From: Stieleria bergensis
GTDB taxonomy: Bacteria; Planctomycetota; Planctomycetia; Pirellulales; Pirellulaceae
Direction of reading: 5' to 3'
NCBI GenBank assembly: GCA_007745635.1
Contig: CP036272.1
Coordinates: forward strand, 3,155,124 to 3,219,123
DNA: 64,000 nt
Shown here: positions 62,920-64,000 of the stretch, piece by piece
Layout: every line of letters begins with the position of its first letter
How positions within the stretch are numbered: the stretch's first letter is position 1
Notes under the pieces: model-generated
Seen by the model: the letters and a program-made list of their open reading frames with translations, nothing else
Databases searched by the model: none
Told to the model about the DNA's origin: nothing
Made by a program: the position numbers and the translations under genes

Positions 62920-64000
62920 TGGAGGTCTCCTGTGATATTCAGGACTTTGGCGTCAAGGATTTGTTGGCGAAACGGCTGGTCTGGTAAATCATCGAATGTT
63001 TGCAACAGCGAAACAATCTTGGACAACCCGTCCTCGTTCAGCTGGATGTCTTGGTGCGTTGCATCGTTTAGGATGCTTGCAAGCTGTGCTTTGGTGATCG
63101 CCGGCCCACGCAGTGTTGGGACCAGCGGTTCGGCTTCGGGGTGATCCAGGTTTGGCAACTGATGGCAATGAAAACAGCGCCCGGCACCCGCTCTCGTGCG
63201 GCCATCTAAGGCGATCTTAAAACCCGCGTAGGCCTGACCATCCATCAGTGGAGGTAGCTTGATTAACACGCGTCCCTCTTGATTGGCAAGGCGACCTAGG
63301 ATTCGGTCGCAGAGTTCCTCATGCGTTTCGCCCTGCTCCAGCTCGGTGGGGATTCGATTGACGTACAGGAAAGCATCGAAGCCCGATCGGTAGGAAGACT
63401 TGAGACGATGAACTCGCAGTGGTTTGGGGGCACCGCTGCTGTCGGACCAGTCCACTGCTTCGTCCAAGGCATCGTAGGCCAAGGCCTGTAAACGCTTCTT
63501 GAGCTTGTAATGGACGACCGGAAGACGCACGGACAGATCCTGTTGCTGCCCTGGATCGTCGCTTAGGTCGTAAAGTTCGAAACGATCAAAGGACGATTGT
63601 TTTAGGCCCGGAATCCAAGACTCGTGGAACTGGTTCAAACGGATGAAGCGTCCTCGTAGTTGCTCTGCTTCGCGATCGTTGAACCCTTCGAAGAGTTGCT
63701 TGTCAAAGGTGCTGCCTCTTGTCTCTGATTCGAAGATGCTCTTGGAAATCAAGAGTTCTTTGATCTGTTGCTTGATCGCTGTGATGCTTTGTTCGTCTTT
63801 GGGAAGTGCACCTTGGCGGTACGCGACCAGTGAATACTGCTGGTCACGAATGGCGATCGCCGGTCCCGATAGCGGAAGCATCCAAAACAGAGGCTGATGT
63901 CGCTTGAACTGACCCTGGTGGCCCCGAAGCAGGTTGCTGAGGTCCGTTCCATCAAGGTGCCGGTCGGGTAACTTAACATTGGCAGCCTGAGCGATGGTCG
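62916..64000 (-). CDS. Sulfatase with C-terminal haem-motif domain, N-terminus beyond the window
   Basis: The frame is open through base 64000, so this is the C-terminal part (at least 361 residues) of a larger protein. LPDRHLDGTDLSNLLRG and QPLFWMLPLSG precede a RDQQYSLVAYRQG segment and a LYDLSDDPGQQQDLS phrase, the standard C-terminal end of formylglycine sulfatases. A further domain carries one c-type haem motif, CFHCH (in AGRCFHCHQLPN), and ends ILNDATHQDIQLNEDGLSKIVSLL. Sulfatase-cytochrome fusions are known in planctomycetes. TGA overlaps the next gene's GTG. The catalytic Cys is outside the window. Confidence 0.85.
   Translation of the reverse strand, partial: TIAQAANVKLPDRHLDGTDLSNLLRGHQGQFKRHQPLFWMLPLSGPAIAIRDQQYSLVAYRQGALPKDEQSITAIKQQIKELLISKSIFESETRGSTFDKQLFEGFNDREAEQLRGRFIRLNQFHESWIPGLKQSSFDRFELYDLSDDPGQQQDLSVRLPVVHYKLKKRLQALAYDALDEAVDWSDSSGAPKPLRVHRLKSSYRSGFDAFLYVNRIPTELEQGETHEELCDRILGRLANQEGRVLIKLPPLMDGQAYAGFKIALDGRTRAGAGRCFHCHQLPNLDHPEAEPLVPTLRGPAITKAQLASILNDATHQDIQLNEDGLSKIVSLLQTFDDLPDQPFRQQILDAKVLNITGDLQ

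Overview
The window looks like chromosomal DNA of a planctomycete, most likely a Rhodopirellula-like member of the Pirellulaceae. This rests on gene content: three sulfatases, large secreted proteins with c-type haem motifs, a formaldehyde-activating enzyme, zinc-ribbon membrane proteins, a planctomycete-type signal peptidase I with large insertions, and long non-coding stretches with interspersed repeats. No rRNA or species marker is present, so the assignment is an inference.

Region 1-15215 is one minus-strand operon of nine genes: MoxR AAA+ ATPase, DUF58 protein, BatA/VWA membrane protein, a second VWA protein with a glutamine-amidotransferase-like segment, a DUF4175-type coiled-coil membrane protein, two secreted helical proteins, a secreted prenyltransferase/squalene-cyclase-fold protein, and a large secreted protein that runs off the left edge. 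Eight junctions are a 9-bp gap or a stop/start overlap (mostly ATGA). This is the best candidate in the window for a poorly described envelope machine. Region 15216-17617 is gene-free and holds two repeat families.

Region 17618-38501 carries mostly single genes: fae, a secreted unknown protein, a sulfatase, a dGTPase-like HD hydrolase ending in a 14-bp tandem repeat, a zinc-ribbon/STN-like membrane protein, an anchored thioredoxin, a GT81 (GpgS-like) glycosyltransferase, a zinc-ribbon membrane protein, a sulfatase coupled to a rhomboid protease, a HEAT/TPR-like secreted protein, signal peptidase I, lptB and bioD. Region 38769-48141 holds an AguB-like amidase, a group II intron inserted in a hairpin repeat whose empty sister copy lies just upstream, a sialate O-acetylesterase-like protein and the glycolate oxidase genes glcD-glcE-glcF.

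Region 48142-58758 has rpsU, tRNA-Val(TAC) with a strong terminator, several small conserved-type genes, an IS110-like transposase fragment, a fourth copy of the long repeat, a class V aminotransferase, a QorB-like reductase and a JmjC/cupin-type protein. Region 58898-64000 is a minus-strand, translationally coupled trio: a sulfatase with a C-terminal haem motif (open at the right edge), a two-haem-motif propeller protein, and a PQQ-type propeller interrupted by two EF-hands. It looks like an extracytoplasmic degradation or respiratory module.

Start sites given here were chosen by hand from ribosome-binding sites, overlaps and signal peptides, and several differ from the longest possible frame.
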